Below, piece by piece: positions 18,070 to 26,374 of a DNA stretch of 64,000 bases (position 1 is its first letter; each line of letters opens with the position of its first letter). The stretch covers positions 10,007 to 74,006 of the forward strand of contig CAZUHP010000013.1 in assembly GCA_964620595.1 (NCBI GenBank), read 5' to 3'. Below the pieces are notes generated by a model. That model did no database searches. It was not told the DNA's origin and saw only the letters and a list, made by a program, of their open reading frames with translations. The translations under genes and the position numbers were made by a program. Source of the DNA: Desulfocarbo sp964620595 (GTDB lineage: Bacteria > Desulfobacterota > Desulfarculia > Desulfarculales > Desulfarculaceae).

Positions 18070-19245
18070 ATGGCGGAAAGCGTGCTGGTGGAAAGGTTCA
18101 AGCAAGGCTACAGCGCGATATTCGACCGTAACTGGCCTTTCTGGGTCGGCGGGGTGTTGGTAGCGCTGCTCGGTATCCTCGCCTTTGCCTGGGGGCGCCC
18201 CTGGGGCGTGGCTGGCGGTCTAAGGGTGTGGGGAGACTGGCTTTTTTATGGCATAGGCCTGTATGAGCGGGCCCCGGGCCATGCCCTGTTCCTCTCTGAC
18301 CCCGCCATCTTGACCTGGGGCCTTTTGTTCGGCGCCTTTGGCTCGGCCCTTCTCTCGCGCCAATTCGCCTTGCAGATGGCTCCCAACTGGGAGCTGCTCA
18401 AGGGCTTCGTGGGCGGCAGCCTCATGGGCATAGGCTCGGTGCTGAGCGGCGGCTGCAACGTGGGCGGTTTCTACACCGCCCTGGCCGCGGGCTCGGTGTC
18501 GGGCTTTGCCATGATGCTGGGGCTCCTCATCGGCGCGCTCATCGGCCTGAAGTATCTCCTGTGGGAGATGGAGAACGTGACGGTCAAGCCCCTCAAGGAG
18601 AAAAAGCCCAGGGAGGGGGGCATCGACTGGCGCAAGGTGCAGCCCTGGCTGGGCGCCCTCTTTTTCCTGGCGCTCATCCTCTGGGCCTATGGGCTCAGCT
18701 TCTACGCCTACACCAAGGCGGGCGGGCTGCTGCTTTTGGCCGCGGGCCTGGGCCTGGTGATCCAGCGGGTGCGCTTTTGCTTCGTGCGCTCCTTCCGCGA
18801 TCCCTTCATGACCGGCGAGGCGGTGGCCACCCGCACGGTGGCGCTGTCGGTGATGATCTCTTTCGTGGGCTTCATGATAATCAAGTGGACCGGCCTGCGC
18901 CCGGAGATGACCTACGTGTACCACCACTGGATCGGCGGCTTGACCGGCGGCGTGATATTCGGGGTGGGCATGCTGCTGGCCGGCGGCTGCGGCTCGGGCT
19001 CGGTGTGGCGCGCCGGCGAGGGCCAGATCAAGCTGATCGTCGCGGTGATCATGTTCGCCCTGAGCAACAGCCTGTTCAAGCACTATGTCTTCACCAGCCA
19101 GGTGGCCAAGGCCTGGGGTGACCCCTACTTCCTGCCCCAGGTCACCGGTTACTTCTGGGCCATTGTGATCGTCTGCCTGGTGATGATCGTATGGTGGGCC
19201 ATCATGGCCTGGAACGAGGAGACCGACAAGCTGACCATGGTTTAG
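18070..19245 (+). CDS. tsuA: YeeE/YedE (TsuA-like) thiosulfate transporter
   Basis: 391 residues with about 9-10 membrane helices. The family hallmarks are two glycine-cysteine loops, SGGCNVGG near 131 and AGGCGSGS near 310, plus a conserved RFCFVRSF near 240; these cysteines relay thiosulfate in characterised YeeE proteins. GGAGGAAAC directly precedes the ATG. A TusA-like gene follows 50 bp downstream, the usual pairing, so the unit imports thiosulfate (or a related sulfur compound) and passes the sulfane sulfur on. Confidence 0.88.
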   Translation: MAESVLVERFKQGYSAIFDRNWPFWVGGVLVALLGILAFAWGRPWGVAGGLRVWGDWLFYGIGLYERAPGHALFLSDPAILTWGLLFGAFGSALLSRQFALQMAPNWELLKGFVGGSLMGIGSVLSGGCNVGGFYTALAAGSVSGFAMMLGLLIGALIGLKYLLWEMENVTVKPLKEKKPREGGIDWRKVQPWLGALFFLALILWAYGLSFYAYTKAGGLLLLAAGLGLVIQRVRFCFVRSFRDPFMTGEAVATRTVALSVMISFVGFMIIKWTGLRPEMTYVYHHWIGGLTGGVIFGVGMLLAGGCGSGSVWRAGEGQIKLIVAVIMFALSNSLFKHYVFTSQVAKAWGDPYFLPQVTGYFWAIVIVCLVMIVWWAIMAWNEETDKLTMV

Positions 19246-19295
19246 TCGGCTCGCGGTCACGACCCCCTAACCCAAGTCGAAAAGGGAGAAACAGC

Positions 19296-19532
19296 ATGGC
19301 GGAATGGACCCCCGACGAGGTTTTGGACGCCCGCGGCCTTAGCTGCCCCATGCCGGTCTTGAAGACCAAGAAGATCATGAAGAAGCTGAAGCCCGGCCAG
19401 ATCCTGGAGATCCAGGGCACCGACCCTGGCACCCGCAACGACCTGCCCGCCTTCACCGAGCGCTCGGGCGACGAGTTCTTGGGCGAGGAGCAGCGCGACG
19501 GTTACATCAGCTTCTTCGTGCGCAAGGGCTAA
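19296..19532 (+). CDS. TusA-family sulfurtransferase (YeeD/TsuB-like)
   Basis: 78 residues. The TusA signature LDARGLSCPMPVLKTKK near residues 10-26 contains the CPxP active cysteine that carries a persulfide. AAGGGAG precedes the ATG. It shares a transcript with the transporter and ends before the hairpin at 19602-19634. Confidence 0.9.
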   Translation: MAEWTPDEVLDARGLSCPMPVLKTKKIMKKLKPGQILEIQGTDPGTRNDLPAFTERSGDEFLGEEQRDGYISFFVRKG

Positions 19533-19601
19533 TTCGGCTGCGAGGCGGGGCCGCCTGCCAGGGGCAGGGGGACCCCGCAGCCGCCTGCTCGAGACTCCGC
19601 A

Positions 19602-19634
19602 GGGCCCCTCCCGCGCCCATGGGGAGGGCCTTTT
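19602..19634 (+). terminator. Intrinsic terminator of the tsuA-tusA unit
   Basis: GGGCCCCTCCC pairs with GGGGAGGGCC across an 8-nt loop, followed by TTTT. It separates the sulfur genes from the B12 leader. Confidence 0.75.
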
Positions 19635-19645
19635 GCGGAAATTGC

Positions 19646-19674
19646 TTGACAGCAGACTCTGCTCGGCGTAAACA
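19646..19674 (+). promoter_or_regulatory. Promoter of the B12-receptor leader
   Basis: TTGACA at 19646-19651 and TAAACA at 19669-19674 with a 17-bp spacer. Transcription would start around 19681, just before the riboswitch aptamer. Confidence 0.7.
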
Positions 19675-19679
19675 GGGCA

Positions 19680-20014
19680 GAGAGACATACCGGGAGACGG
19701 TACCCCAAGAGCAAGGGGTTTAAAAGGGAAGACGGTGCGAGTCCGTCGCGGTCCCGCCGCTGTAACCGGGGACGAAAGCCGCAGGCAAGTCACTGCGCTG
19801 GTAGGTGCTGGAGGGAGCGGCCCTCCGGGGAACGACCTGAACCACGCGGGAAGGCGCGGCGAGTAGGAGGATCCGGGAGCCAGAAGACCTGCCGACTCCA
19901 TGTACGGGATTCGCGGTAAGCCGGCCAGGACCGGCTGACGTGGCCAATTAAGCCCCTGGGGCGTGAGGCCGGCGGGTTCCGTTCCACGGGGTGATGAAGC
20001 AAGCTGGGTGCAAT
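19680..20014 (+). ncRNA. Cobalamin riboswitch upstream of the TonB receptor
   Basis: The leader contains the conserved blocks in order: GGGGTTTAAAAGGGAAGACG, GGTGCGAGTCC, GGTCCCGCCGCTGTAACCGG, AAGCCGC, CAAGTCACTG, then GAGTAGGAGGATCC and GAGCCAGAAGACCTGCCG (the B12 box). It ends in the switching element at 19997-20017 and a terminator. Binding of adenosylcobalamin or a related corrinoid should favour termination and lower receptor synthesis. Confidence 0.95.
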
Positions 20015-20017
20015 CCC
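19997..20017 (+). promoter_or_regulatory. Conserved switching element of riboswitch 1
   Basis: A 21-nt word beginning AAGCAAGCTGGGTGCAATCC. It is identical, base for base, to 25230-25250 on the - strand in the second riboswitch. In both it runs into the 5' arm of the terminator, and its GGG can pair with that arm's CCC. This suggests the antiterminator or kissing-loop partner. Confidence 0.7.
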
Positions 20018-20051
20018 CCTGGTCAGTGAGTGACCAGGGGGTTTCTTTTTT
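20015..20051 (+). terminator. Riboswitch-controlled terminator
   Basis: CCCCCTGGTCA and TGACCAGGGGG form an 11-bp perfect stem with a GTGAG loop, followed by TTTCTTTTTTT. It lies between the aptamer and the receptor gene, as an expression platform must. Confidence 0.92.
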
Positions 20052-20103
20052 GGCGGCGGGAGCCCGGCTCAACCCCCACAACCCAAAGGGAGGCTACTTC
20101 CAG

Positions 20104-22080
20104 ATGAAAAAGTTGCTGAACGCCCTTTCCGTCGCCATGATGCTGTGCCTGCCGCTGGCCGGCGTCACCGCCGCCCCTGCCCATGCCCAGCAGGAGGTGA
20201 AACTCCCCGAAGTGAGCGTCACCGCCACCAGGAGCGAGCGCGATTTGGACAAGCTCCCCCGCAACGTCACCATCATCACCCGCGAGCAGATAGAGCGCCT
20301 CAGCCCGCTCACCGTGACCGACGTGCTCAAGACCTTGGCCGGCATCACGGTGCGCGACTACACCGGCACCGGCGCCCTGGCCAGCGTGGACCTGCGGGGT
20401 TTTGGCGAGACCGGGCTCCTGCACACCCTGGTCACTGTGGACGGCAGGCGCCTGAACCAGATCGACCTCTCGGGCGTGGACTTCACCACCATCCCGGTGG
20501 AGAACATCGAGCGCATCGAGATACTGCGCGGCCCGGCCAGCGTGCTCTACGGCGACTCGGCCGTGGGCGGGGTGATCAACATCATCACCCGCACGGGCAA
20601 GGGCGCCCCCTCCGGCAAGGTGCAGGGGCAGTACGGCTCCTACGGGCTGTGGGGCCTGCGGGGCTATGCCCAGGGCGGCCTGGACAAGCTGGGCTGGTTC
20701 GTCTCCGCCCGCCACGACTACACCGACGGCTACCGCCAGAACTCCGAGACCCGGCTCCGCAACATCTCCTTCAACACCCGCTACGAGGCGGGCAACGGCT
20801 GGGGATTCCTGCTGGACGGCGGCCTGAACCAGTCCCACTACTCCCTGCCCGGCGGCCTGAGCAAGGAGCAGTATGAGCAGGACCGCCGCCAGAGCAACTC
20901 CCCCAACGACTGGGGCGAGCGGCGGGAAGGCGGCCTGCGGGGCCAGGTGCGCAAGGACTGGGGCTCCGGCGGGGTGCTGACCGCGGATGTCTCCTTCAAC
21001 CGCCGCGAGGCCGAGTCCGAGATGGGCGGCTGGTCCAACTCCCGGCGCGACACCGGCATAAACACCTGGGGAGTGCTGCCCAAGTACGTGTTGAACCACA
21101 GCCTGGGCTCCATGCAGAACCGCATAACCCTGGGCCTGGACTACTACCACACCGCCATGACCACCGACCGGTTCCAGCTCTCGGGGCCCAAGACCGAGAG
21201 CGTGGAGTACACGGTGGCCACGGTGGGGCCCTACTTCCTGGACGAACTCAGCCTGACCGAAAGCGTCATGTTCTCCTTTGGCGCGCGCTACCAGCGGGCC
21301 GACTATGACCTGGACCTCAAGCCGGTGGGCTCGGCCCACAGCTCCAAGAGCTACGACGACGACCAGACCGCCTGGACCCTGGGCCTCACCTACACGGTTG
21401 CGGCCGGTTCCAAGCTCTACGCCCGGGTGGCGCGCACCTTCCGCTATCCCACGGTGGAGGAATACGTCACCTTCGGCAAGTTCTGCGAACTCAAGCCCGA
21501 AAAGGGCGTGAACTACGAGGTGGGCGGCGAGTGGACCTTCATGCCCGGCGGCCGCGTGTCCCTGGCCCTGTACCTGCTCCAGATGGAGGACGAGATCTCC
21601 TACAACAAGGACACCTATGCCAACGAGAACCTGGACGACACCGAGCACAAGGGCGTGGAGCTGTCGGTGGTGGTGCCGGCGGGCCGGATGCTGAGCTTGT
21701 TCGGCAGCCTCACCTACCAGGAGAGCACCTTCACCGCCGGGCCCTTTGACGGCAAGAAGCTTCCCCTGGTGCCGGATTGGAAGCTCTCGGCCGGCGCCAC
21801 GGTGCGGCCCTTCAAGGGCTTCACCGGCACCCTACGGGTCAACTACATGGGCGAGCGCCCCTTTGGCAACGACAAGGCGAACGACTACCCCGAGATGGAG
21901 TCTTTCTATACCGTGGACCTGAACCTGGACTACCGTTGGGGAAGGTTCAACTTCTTCCTCAACGCCAGCAACCTGCTGGGCGAGAAGTACGCCTCTTGGG
22001 CCTATGCCGGCTCCTGGGGCTACTCCTACTACCCCGAGCCCGAGCAGGTGGTGTGGGGTGGCGTGGGGTTCGGCTTCTGA
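20104..22080 (+). CDS. btuB: TonB-dependent vitamin B12 outer-membrane receptor
   Basis: 658 residues. A signal peptide (LSVAMMLCLPLAGVTAAPAHA), then a TonB-box-like EVSVTATR, a plug domain about 35-150 (NVTIITREQIERL, LRGPASVLYGDSAVGGVINI) and a 22-strand barrel ending in the aromatic residue of GVGFGF. It binds corrinoid at the outer membrane and imports it with TonB energy. The riboswitch upstream and the btuFCD-like transporter downstream identify the ligand class. GGGAGG lies before the ATG. Confidence 0.9.
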   Translation: MKKLLNALSVAMMLCLPLAGVTAAPAHAQQEVKLPEVSVTATRSERDLDKLPRNVTIITREQIERLSPLTVTDVLKTLAGITVRDYTGTGALASVDLRGFGETGLLHTLVTVDGRRLNQIDLSGVDFTTIPVENIERIEILRGPASVLYGDSAVGGVINIITRTGKGAPSGKVQGQYGSYGLWGLRGYAQGGLDKLGWFVSARHDYTDGYRQNSETRLRNISFNTRYEAGNGWGFLLDGGLNQSHYSLPGGLSKEQYEQDRRQSNSPNDWGERREGGLRGQVRKDWGSGGVLTADVSFNRREAESEMGGWSNSRRDTGINTWGVLPKYVLNHSLGSMQNRITLGLDYYHTAMTTDRFQLSGPKTESVEYTVATVGPYFLDELSLTESVMFSFGARYQRADYDLDLKPVGSAHSSKSYDDDQTAWTLGLTYTVAAGSKLYARVARTFRYPTVEEYVTFGKFCELKPEKGVNYEVGGEWTFMPGGRVSLALYLLQMEDEISYNKDTYANENLDDTEHKGVELSVVVPAGRMLSLFGSLTYQESTFTAGPFDGKKLPLVPDWKLSAGATVRPFKGFTGTLRVNYMGERPFGNDKANDYPEMESFYTVDLNLDYRWGRFNFFLNASNLLGEKYASWAYAGSWGYSYYPEPEQVVWGGVGFGF

Positions 22081-22297
22081 TGCCAGGGCTGGGGGGCGGG
22101 CCCCGGGGAGAGTCCCGCGGGGTCCCTGCCGGCCCCACGCCGGGGGGAGCGCGTCCGGCTGAAGGCGCCTGAGCGCTCCCCGGCCCCAGCGGCTCCGCAC
22201 CCCCGGCGCCCCCAGCGCCCCCCGCGCCCCCCCGTCGCCCAAACAGCGGCTCCGCTCCTTTCCGTAGGAATTAGGGCGCCTCCGGAAAGGGTCACCC

Positions 22298-22345
22298 GGC
22301 GGTCCTGGGATGAGCCACAGCATCCCAGGACCGCCATCCTTTTTT
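22298..22345 (+). terminator. Intrinsic terminator after btuB
   Basis: A 15-bp perfect stem (GGCGGTCCTGGGATG with its complement) and an 8-nt loop, followed by ATCC and TTTTTT. It ends the receptor transcript. Confidence 0.92.
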
Positions 22346-22392
22346 GCTCCCGCCCGCTTGCCTACCGTCCCCTCTATTGCCCCCCGCCCTCC

Positions 22393-22419
22393 GCCGGCTT
22401 TTTGCCGGCCGGATTTTTT
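22393..22419 (+). terminator. Second + strand hairpin with U-tract
   Basis: GCCGGC-TTTTT-GCCGGC, then CGGA and TTTTTT. In the + direction it is a backup terminator preventing read-through into the antisense of btuD. In the - direction it has no T-run, though it lies just past the btuD stop. Confidence 0.55.
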
Positions 22420-23230
22420 ATTGGGGCAGGGGAGGGGCCAGCAGGGTGACCCGGGGCCGGCCGCGGCTGGGCTCGGAATCCACCGCCACCTCCACCCCGT
22501 AGGCCTGGGCCAGGAGCCGGGGGGTCAGCACCTCGCCGGGCGCGCCCTGGGCCAGGGGGCGGCCCTGGGCCAGGAGCAGGAGCCGCTCGCAAAAGAGGCC
22601 GGCCAGGTTTAGGTCGTGGCTCACCAGGCACACGGCCAGGCCGTCCCGGCGGCAGGCCCGCTCCAACATGCCCATGACCCGCACCTGGTGGTCCAGGTCC
22701 AGGGCGCTGGTGGGCTCGTCCAGGAGCAGGATGCCCGGCTGGGCGGCCAGGGCGCGGGCCAGGGCCAGGCGCTGGCACTCGCCGCCGGAAAGCTCGCCGG
22801 CGCGGCGGTGGCGCAGGGGCCAGATGCCGGTCTGCTCCAGGGCCCGCCGGGCCGCGGCCAGGTCCTCGGCGTTTTCGAACACCCGTCCGCCCATCACCGC
22901 GAAGCGCCCGGCCAGCACGGTTTCCAGCACGCTGAAGCCCGGGGCCAGCTCGGCGGTCTGGGGCACTATGCCCATGAGCCGCGCCACCTCCCCGCGCTGG
23001 TAGGCGGCCAGTTCCCGGCCGTGGAGCAGCACCTCTCCGGCCGCCGGGGGGAGCAGCCCGCAGAGGATGCCCAGGAGGGTGGACTTGCCCGAGCCGTTGG
23101 GGCCGATCACGCCCAGCATCTCGCCGGGCCGGAGTTCCAGGTCCACCCCGCTCAGCACCGGCTGGCCGGCGTAGGAAAAGGCCACCCCCGCCGCGCTCAA
23201 CACCGGCTCCGCGGTCCGCCCTACCACCAT
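22418..23230 (-). CDS. btuD: Corrinoid ABC transporter ATP-binding protein
   Basis: 270 residues. Walker A GPNGSGKST near 43, Q-loop VPQTAE near 90, ABC signature LSGGECQRLALARAL near 148, Walker B ILLLDEPTSALD near 168, H-loop SHD near 202. It energises import through the BtuC-like permease whose gene it overlaps by 10 bp. FecE-like proteins for siderophores look the same; the B12 assignment rests on the riboswitch and neighbours. Confidence 0.88.
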   Translation of the reverse strand: MVVGRTAEPVLSAAGVAFSYAGQPVLSGVDLELRPGEMLGVIGPNGSGKSTLLGILCGLLPPAAGEVLLHGRELAAYQRGEVARLMGIVPQTAELAPGFSVLETVLAGRFAVMGGRVFENAEDLAAARRALEQTGIWPLRHRRAGELSGGECQRLALARALAAQPGILLLDEPTSALDLDHQVRVMGMLERACRRDGLAVCLVSHDLNLAGLFCERLLLLAQGRPLAQGAPGEVLTPRLLAQAYGVEVAVDSEPSRGRPRVTLLAPPLPQ

Positions 23231-24225
23231 TGGCTCCCCCTGCGTGCCAACAGCAGCACGAAGAAGGGCGCGCCCAAGGCCGCGGTGACCACCCCCACCG
23301 GCAAGGTGGTGGGGCTGATCACGGTGCGCGCCGCGGTGTCGGCCAGCACCAGGAAGCTGGCGCCCAGCAGGGTGGAGGCCGGCAGCAGCAAGCGGTGGTC
23401 ATGGCCCAGGGTCATGCGCACCAGGTGGGGCACCATGAGCCCCACGAAGCCGATGAGGCCCGACAGGCTCACGGTCACCCCCACCACCAGGCTCACCATC
23501 AAAAACAGCGCCAGCTTGACCCGCTCCACCGCCATGCCCAGGGCCGCGGCCGCCATGCCCCCGGCGGACAGCAGGTTCAGGTGGCGCCCGAAGAAGAACA
23601 TGGCCACCGCCCCGCCCAGCACCACCGGCGCCAGGAGCCACACCTGCCCCAGGCGCGAGGCCGACAGGTCGCCGTAGAGCCAGAACAGGATGGAGTGGAG
23701 CTTCTGGTCGGTGGTGGTGGAGATGACGAACATGATGACCGCGGTGAAGAAGGCGTTGATCATCACCCCGGTGAGGATCAGGGTGCTGGTCTCCATGCGT
23801 CCCCGGCGGCGGGCGATGGCCAGCACCAGGCCCACCGTGGCCAAGGCGCCGGCAAAGGCCATGAGTGCCACCGGCATGATGCCCGCCAGGCCCAGCAGCA
23901 AGGCGCTGACCGCCCCCACCGCGGCCCCGCCCGAAACCCCCAGGATGAAGGGCTCGGCAAGGGGGTTGCGGAGGATGCCCTGGAACACCGCGCCCGAGAG
24001 GCTGAGCCCCGCCCCCACCAGGGCGGCCAGCAGCAGGCGGGGCAGCCGCAGCTCGCCCAGGATGACCTGGGTGGCCCGGGGGAGCTTGCCGCCGCTGAGC
24101 CAGGCCCATACCTCGGAGGGCCCCACGCTCACGGTGCCCAGCTTGAGCCCCAGCAAGAGGCTGCCCACCAGCAGCCCCAGCAGGGCCAGGCAGGTGAGGC
24201 CCACCCTGGCCGGGGTGGCCCTCAT
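23221..24225 (-). CDS. btuC: Corrinoid ABC transporter permease (FecCD/BtuC family)
   Basis: 334 residues with about ten membrane helices. FecCD-family words are LRLPRLLLAALVGAGLSLSG near 60, FILGVSGGAAVGA near 95 and the coupling-helix region SGLIGFVGLMVPHLVRMTLG near 250. It overlaps btuF by 4 bp at its start and btuD at its end, so the three form one unit read from the riboswitch at 25,240-25,600. Confidence 0.9.
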   Translation of the reverse strand: MRATPARVGLTCLALLGLLVGSLLLGLKLGTVSVGPSEVWAWLSGGKLPRATQVILGELRLPRLLLAALVGAGLSLSGAVFQGILRNPLAEPFILGVSGGAAVGAVSALLLGLAGIMPVALMAFAGALATVGLVLAIARRRGRMETSTLILTGVMINAFFTAVIMFVISTTTDQKLHSILFWLYGDLSASRLGQVWLLAPVVLGGAVAMFFFGRHLNLLSAGGMAAAALGMAVERVKLALFLMVSLVVGVTVSLSGLIGFVGLMVPHLVRMTLGHDHRLLLPASTLLGASFLVLADTAARTVISPTTLPVGVVTAALGAPFFVLLLARRGSQWW

Positions 24226-25181
24226 GGCCTGGCCTCCGGGCCGTGGTGCGCGAAGCGCTCCGGGTGGATGGCGCGGGCCAGCTCCTCCAGGCCGAGGCCC
24301 AGGCGGGGCCCGGGCCGGTCGATCAGGTCCGAGTTGATCGCCACCACCCGCACCCCGGGCCGGTCCCCCACCCCGGGCAGGCTGCGCCAGTAGGCCATCT
24401 GGCGCGCCAAGTCCTGGCCGCGCTCCATGGTGGAGATGATCACCACCTGGGGCCGGGCCTGCACCACGAACTCCAGGCTGAGCCGCGGCCAGGGGCCGGG
24501 CGCGTCGGCGGCCACGTTGCGGGCGTGGGCCAGCACCAGCATCTCGTGGTTCAACGATCCCCGGGACACGCTGATCAAGGGACGCGAGCCGATGACCATC
24601 AGGGTGGGGCGGTAGGGCGCGCCCTCCAGCCGCCGGGCCACGGCCTCGAAGCGGGCCCGCAGCCGGGCGGCCAGCTCCCGGCCCGCTTTCTCCGCCCCGC
24701 AGACCATCCCCAGCCGGGCCAGGCCCTGGGGAACCTGGCTGGGGTGGCGGGGGGCGGTGACGTAGACCGGGATGCCCAGGCGCTCCAGCTTGTCCACCAC
24801 CCAGGGTGGGTTGCCCTCCCGAGTGGCCAGCACCAGGTCCGGGGCCAATTCCACGATGCGTTCCAGGTTGGGCGCGGTATAGGAACCCACCCGGGGCAGC
24901 TTTTTCGCGGCGGGAGGGTAGTCGGCCCAGGTGGTGGCGCCCACGATGCGGTCCCCCAGGCCCAGGGCGTAGAGCGTCTCGGTGAGGGAGGCGATCAGCC
25001 CGATGATACGCCGGGGCTGGTCAGGGACCTGGACGGTGCGGCCCAACTCGTCGGTGACCGTGCGGGCAAGGGCTTCGGTTCCCCACGCCCCCCACGCCCC
25101 CCATGCCCCCCCCGTTCCCCCGGCCGGCCAGGCCCAGAGGACCAGGCACAGGAGCGCGGTCATGATGGCGCGTGCAGACAT
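24222..25181 (-). CDS. btuF: Periplasmic corrinoid-binding protein
   Basis: 319 residues. Signal peptide (MTALLCLVLWAWPAG) and a low-complexity G/A/W stretch encoded by GCCCCCCA repeats near 25,080-25,110. The type III binding-protein fold follows: RIIGLIASLTETLYALGLGDRIVGAT, then PDLVLA and RPQVVIIS. It delivers corrinoid to BtuCD. An upstream ATG (25202) lies inside the terminator U-tract, so the ATG at 25181 is preferred; 25163 is also possible. Confidence 0.87.
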   Translation of the reverse strand: MSARAIMTALLCLVLWAWPAGGTGGAWGAWGAWGTEALARTVTDELGRTVQVPDQPRRIIGLIASLTETLYALGLGDRIVGATTWADYPPAAKKLPRVGSYTAPNLERIVELAPDLVLATREGNPPWVVDKLERLGIPVYVTAPRHPSQVPQGLARLGMVCGAEKAGRELAARLRARFEAVARRLEGAPYRPTLMVIGSRPLISVSRGSLNHEMLVLAHARNVAADAPGPWPRLSLEFVVQARPQVVIISTMERGQDLARQMAYWRSLPGVGDRPGVRVVAINSDLIDRPGPRLGLGLEELARAIHPERFAHHGPEARP

Positions 25182-25202
25182 GAGCAGCAGCCTGTCTCCC
25201 AT

Positions 25203-25232
25203 AAAAAAGCCCTGGCCCCCTCGGGCTCAGGG
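25203..25232 (-). terminator. Riboswitch-controlled terminator before btuF
   Basis: Read on the - strand: CCCTG, inner CCC/GGG pairing, CAGGG, then C and TTTTTT ending exactly at the btuF start region. It is the expression platform of the second cobalamin riboswitch. Confidence 0.8.
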
Positions 25233-25239
25233 ATTGCAC

Positions 25240-25588
25240 CCAGCTTGCTTGACCCCCAAGCTCGGACCGCAACAAGACACCGATAACCCGCGGCAGCGGC
25301 CCTGGAAGCAGGCAGGTCTTCTGGCTCCCGGGTTGTCCAAGGGGCTGCGCCCTCCCCCCTCCGTGGGGCCGCGCTCCCCTTCTGGGGCTACGCCGCGGCA
25401 GTCATGACCGAGAAAGTCATCCCGCCGCCGCCCCCCTTCCGGGGCCGCGCCCATCCCCCCTGGCGGCGCCTTGCCGGAGCCCCTCTTCCCGGTTACAGTG
25501 GCGGGACCGCGAAGGCTTTTCACCTTCTTCCCCCTCGGCCTCCCCGCCCTGCCGGCGCGGGAGGCGCCTGCTTCCGGCTGTCTACGAC
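25240..25588 (-). ncRNA. Cobalamin riboswitch upstream of btuFCD
   Basis: On the - strand the blocks GGGAAGAAGGTGAAAAGCC, GCGGTCCCGCCACTGTAACC, GGTCATGACTGCCGC and GGGAGCCAGAAGACCTGCC appear in order, which is the B12 riboswitch plan with enlarged GC-rich peripheral stems. It is followed by the switching element shared with the first riboswitch (25230-25250) and a terminator. It should shut off btuFCD when corrinoid is abundant. Confidence 0.93.
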
Positions 25589-25617
25589 TTGCTATCACGG
25601 CGGGGGGGGACTGTCAA
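25589..25617 (-). promoter_or_regulatory. Probable promoter of the btuFCD leader
   Basis: On the - strand TTGACA (25612-25617) and TAGCAA (25589-25594) with a 17-bp spacer, just upstream of the aptamer. The -10 is weak but the layout mirrors the btuB promoter. Confidence 0.5.
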
Positions 25618-25694
25618 CGGAAAGGCCCGGCCGGCCGCGGCTGGTGCTAGAATAGGGCGCGAGACGGTTCAACCTTGGAGCAGGGAAGGATTTC

Positions 25695-26357
25695 ATGGCC
25701 GATCCCATCATCGAATCCCTCAGGGTGGGCGAGTACGAGGTGCTCTCCTACCTGGTGGCCTGCCCCCAGACCAAGGAGGCGGTGATCATCGACCCGGCCG
25801 GCGAGGCGGAAGGGCTGGACGCCTGGGCCCGGCGGTTCAAGGTGCGCTACATCCTGAACACCCACGGCCACCCGGACCACACCCTGGGCAACCAGCGCCT
25901 CAAGGAACTCACCGGCGCGCCGGTGGCCATGCACCAGGCGGACGACGATTTTTTCGCCTCCGAGGAGGGCCGGGCGGTATCCAGCGATGAGCTGGGCCTG
26001 CCTCCGCCCCAGCGGGCAGACCTGCGGCTGGGGCACGGCCAGGTACTGGAGGTGGGGAGCTTGCGGATCGAGGTGATCCACACCCCGGGGCACACGCCCG
26101 GCTCGGTGTGCTTCCTGGTGGCCGGCAATCTTTTCACCGGCGATACCCTTTTCGTGGGCGCGGCCGGGCGCACCGACCTGGGCGGGTCCTCGCTGGAAAC
26201 CCTGCTGGAGTCCATCGAGCGGCGCTTATTGCCCCTGCCCGACCACACCATCATCCGGCCGGGCCACGACTACGGCGAGACTCCCACCTCCACCCTGGCC
26301 AGGGAGAAGGAGGAGAACCCCTTTATCACTGATTTGTTGGGGTGGCCATATTATTAA
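25695..26357 (+). CDS. Metallo-beta-lactamase-fold hydrolase (glyoxalase II-like), C-terminus rewritten by prophage
   Basis: 220 residues. The metal ligands are in THGHPDH near residue 56, HTPGHTPGS near 115-124, FTGDTLF near 147 and PGHDYGE near 187. Such proteins hydrolyse thioesters such as S-lactoylglutathione or persulfides. The phage core site lies in codons for PFITD. The integrated copy ends LLGWPYY, whereas the right junction at 63946-63979 still encodes PFITDFILDE and a stop. The original protein probably ended FILDE. The change is beyond the catalytic residues, so activity is likely kept. Confidence 0.9.
   Translation: MADPIIESLRVGEYEVLSYLVACPQTKEAVIIDPAGEAEGLDAWARRFKVRYILNTHGHPDHTLGNQRLKELTGAPVAMHQADDDFFASEEGRAVSSDELGLPPPQRADLRLGHGQVLEVGSLRIEVIHTPGHTPGSVCFLVAGNLFTGDTLFVGAAGRTDLGGSSLETLLESIERRLLPLPDHTIIRPGHDYGETPTSTLAREKEENPFITDLLGWPYY
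26318..26335 (+). repeat. attL: attL core
   Basis: CCCCTTTATCACTGATTT, within the codons for PFITD of the metallo-beta-lactamase-fold gene. It matches attR at 63946-63963 except for one third-codon-position T/C difference. Confidence 0.88.
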
Positions 26358-26374
26358 TTAGTGATTTCAAGCTG

